A stretch of DNA of 8,070 nt from RPQK01 sp041946865 (GTDB lineage Bacteria; Acidobacteriota; UBA6911; RPQK01), in NCBI GenBank assembly GCA_041946865.1, contig JBHGBF010000254.1:1-8070 (forward strand), given 5' to 3'. Positions 7,154 to 8,070 of this stretch are shown here, piece by piece. A program made the translations under genes and the position numbers. The notes below the pieces were generated by a model. That model made no database searches. It was not told the origin of the DNA and was given only the letters and a program-made list of their open reading frames with translations. Within the stretch, counting starts at the first letter, position 1, and every line of letters begins with the position of its first letter.

Positions 7154-7954
7154 TTAGAATTTATGCAGGCCTCCCAGGAAGCTGGCACTGACGAGAGTGA
7201 AAATCACCGAGAGAAAACCGGCCACGTTGATGACCGCGGCCCGTTTCCCCCGCCATCCGGCGGACGTGCGCAGATAGATTAGCGCCAGGTAGATGCACCA
7301 GGTCAGCAGCGCCGCAATCACCTTGGCGTCCGTATGCCAGTTTGTCCACTTCTGCTCGGCCCATATGATCCCTGCCAGCAACCCGAGGGTCATGAAGCCG
7401 AAGCCGGATATCAGGAATTTGTAGAACAGATCATCCAGCAGGTCGAGCGATGGGAGACGATAATAGAAAGTCCTTGGTTTCTTGCTCTTGATCTCGCGTT
7501 CCTGGAACAGATACAGCAGGCCCGCCACGAAAGTCACGAAGAACATTCCGTAAGCGAGAGCCAGGCAAAGAACGTGAAAGTACATCCAGGAACTGCGCAA
7601 CACCTCCGGGATCGGCGAGGAGCGGACGAAAAAAGTCCCAAGCATGAGAACCGCGACCAGGGGGAGCAGGAAAAGACCCAATGCCTGGACGCGGTAACGG
7701 ATATAGGAAATGAAGAAACAAAGCGAAACGGTCCAGGCAAAAAAAGCCAGGGAGTCCCTGAGATCGATGAGCGGACACCTCCCGGTCGCGACTCCACGCT
7801 GGATCAGAAAAGCGGTATGAATGCCAAAACCTGTGCAAATCGCGATGAGCGCCGCGTCAAAAAAAGGCTTCTTCCGCGAGACGAAATAAACCGCGCTGGA
7901 AACGAGGCCCACGGCGTACGCGAGTGTTGCCAAATTGAACAATAAACCGCTCAT
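7154..7954 (-). CDS. ccsA: CcsA/HemX-like cytochrome c assembly family membrane protein
   Basis: This is a predicted inner-membrane protein of 266 residues with about eight transmembrane segments (near 4-24, 34-53, 67-86, 90-109, 125-150, 179-198, 211-229 and 239-261). It belongs to the heme-handling CcsA/CcmC/HemX superfamily. Supporting features are an early His46 in HTAFLIQRGVATG, SSWMYFHVLCLALAYGMFF with His127, LISGFGFMTLGLLAGIIWAEQKW (181-203), and LGGLHKF at the very C-terminus with His264. The tryptophan-rich loop is unusual: KWTNWHTDAK (202-211) keeps Asp209 but lacks the usual W-x-WD pattern. It heads the operon, 13 bp before hemA, as HemX-type genes do. Its role could be heme export or cytochrome c assembly, or modulation of HemA. 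A GTG 60 bp upstream (8014) is in frame, but it would add 20 non-membrane residues and would place the promoter-like box inside the gene, so I prefer ATG at 7954. Confidence 0.85.
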   Translation of the reverse strand: MSGLLFNLATLAYAVGLVSSAVYFVSRKKPFFDAALIAICTGFGIHTAFLIQRGVATGRCPLIDLRDSLAFFAWTVSLCFFISYIRYRVQALGLFLLPLVAVLMLGTFFVRSSPIPEVLRSSWMYFHVLCLALAYGMFFVTFVAGLLYLFQEREIKSKKPRTFYYRLPSLDLLDDLFYKFLISGFGFMTLGLLAGIIWAEQKWTNWHTDAKVIAALLTWCIYLALIYLRTSAGWRGKRAAVINVAGFLSVIFTLVSASFLGGLHKF

Positions 7955-7963
7955 TGAATGCGT

Positions 7964-7972
7964 ATTATAGCA
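7964..7972 (-). promoter_or_regulatory. Extended -10 promoter of the heme operon
   Basis: On the minus strand TGC-TATAAT is a perfect -10 hexamer (7969-7964) with an upstream TG (7972-7971), the extended -10 form that can work without a good -35 box. No good -35 lies at 16-18 bp; a CTGACA at 7998-7993 is 23 bp away, too far. The box ends 9 nt before the ATG at 7954, so transcription would start about 0-5 nt before the start codon. No Shine-Dalgarno-like bases lie between. It would drive the ccsA/hemX-like gene, hemA, hemC and hemD together. Confidence 0.6.
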
Positions 7973-8070
7973 CCGGGCGGAGTGGGCAGGGGTGTCAGGG
8001 CAGGGTTGATTCACGGACCCGGCAACCTTTTTTTCTTGCTTTCAGGGTAGGGTTGTGCATTGTGGGACGC

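Noticed and set aside
7955..8014. GTG at 8014 as the start of the ccsA/hemX-like gene
   Set aside because: It would add 20 polar residues before the first membrane helix, has only a weak distant AAGG upstream, and would put the extended -10 box within the coding sequence.

Overview
The window looks like an ordinary stretch of chromosome from a moderately GC-rich member of the Acidobacteriota or a close relative. The phylum call is an inference. It rests on a very large outer-membrane protein of the carboxypeptidase-regulatory-domain plus TonB-receptor (Oar-like) type, which is greatly expanded in that phylum, next to a compact ccsA/hemX-hemA-hemC-hemD cluster. I see no mobile element, CRISPR array, tRNA, rRNA or defence genes.

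Layout. Positions 1-461 hold no gene I can support and form the upstream region of the receptor gene. A 1197-residue TonB-dependent-receptor-like protein is encoded on the plus strand at 462-4055, starting with GTG behind a good ribosome binding site. A strong intrinsic terminator, with a 24-bp stem and a T-tract, follows at 4085-4145. It fills the gap between this gene and a convergent minus-strand operon. Read from right to left, that operon is a CcsA/HemX-like membrane protein (7954-7154), hemA glutamyl-tRNA reductase (7140-5875), hemC hydroxymethylbilane synthase (5878-4949) and hemD uroporphyrinogen-III synthase (4952-4155). The gaps are 13 bp, then a 4-bp ATGA overlap, then a 4-bp GTGA overlap.

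The operon covers the early and middle steps of tetrapyrrole synthesis by the C5 route. HemA makes glutamate-1-semialdehyde from Glu-tRNA. HemC builds hydroxymethylbilane from porphobilinogen, and HemD closes it to uroporphyrinogen III. The steps between HemA and HemC (hemL, hemB) must be encoded elsewhere. The CcsA/HemX-like protein at the head of the operon is either a cytochrome c maturation or heme-handling factor, or a HemX-type modulator of HemA.

The most interesting regulatory detail is a perfect extended -10 box (TGC-TATAAT) ending only 9 nt before the best start codon of the ccsA/hemX-like gene. This predicts a leaderless or nearly leaderless transcript for the whole heme operon. I found no convincing novel system; the findings are modest and specific.
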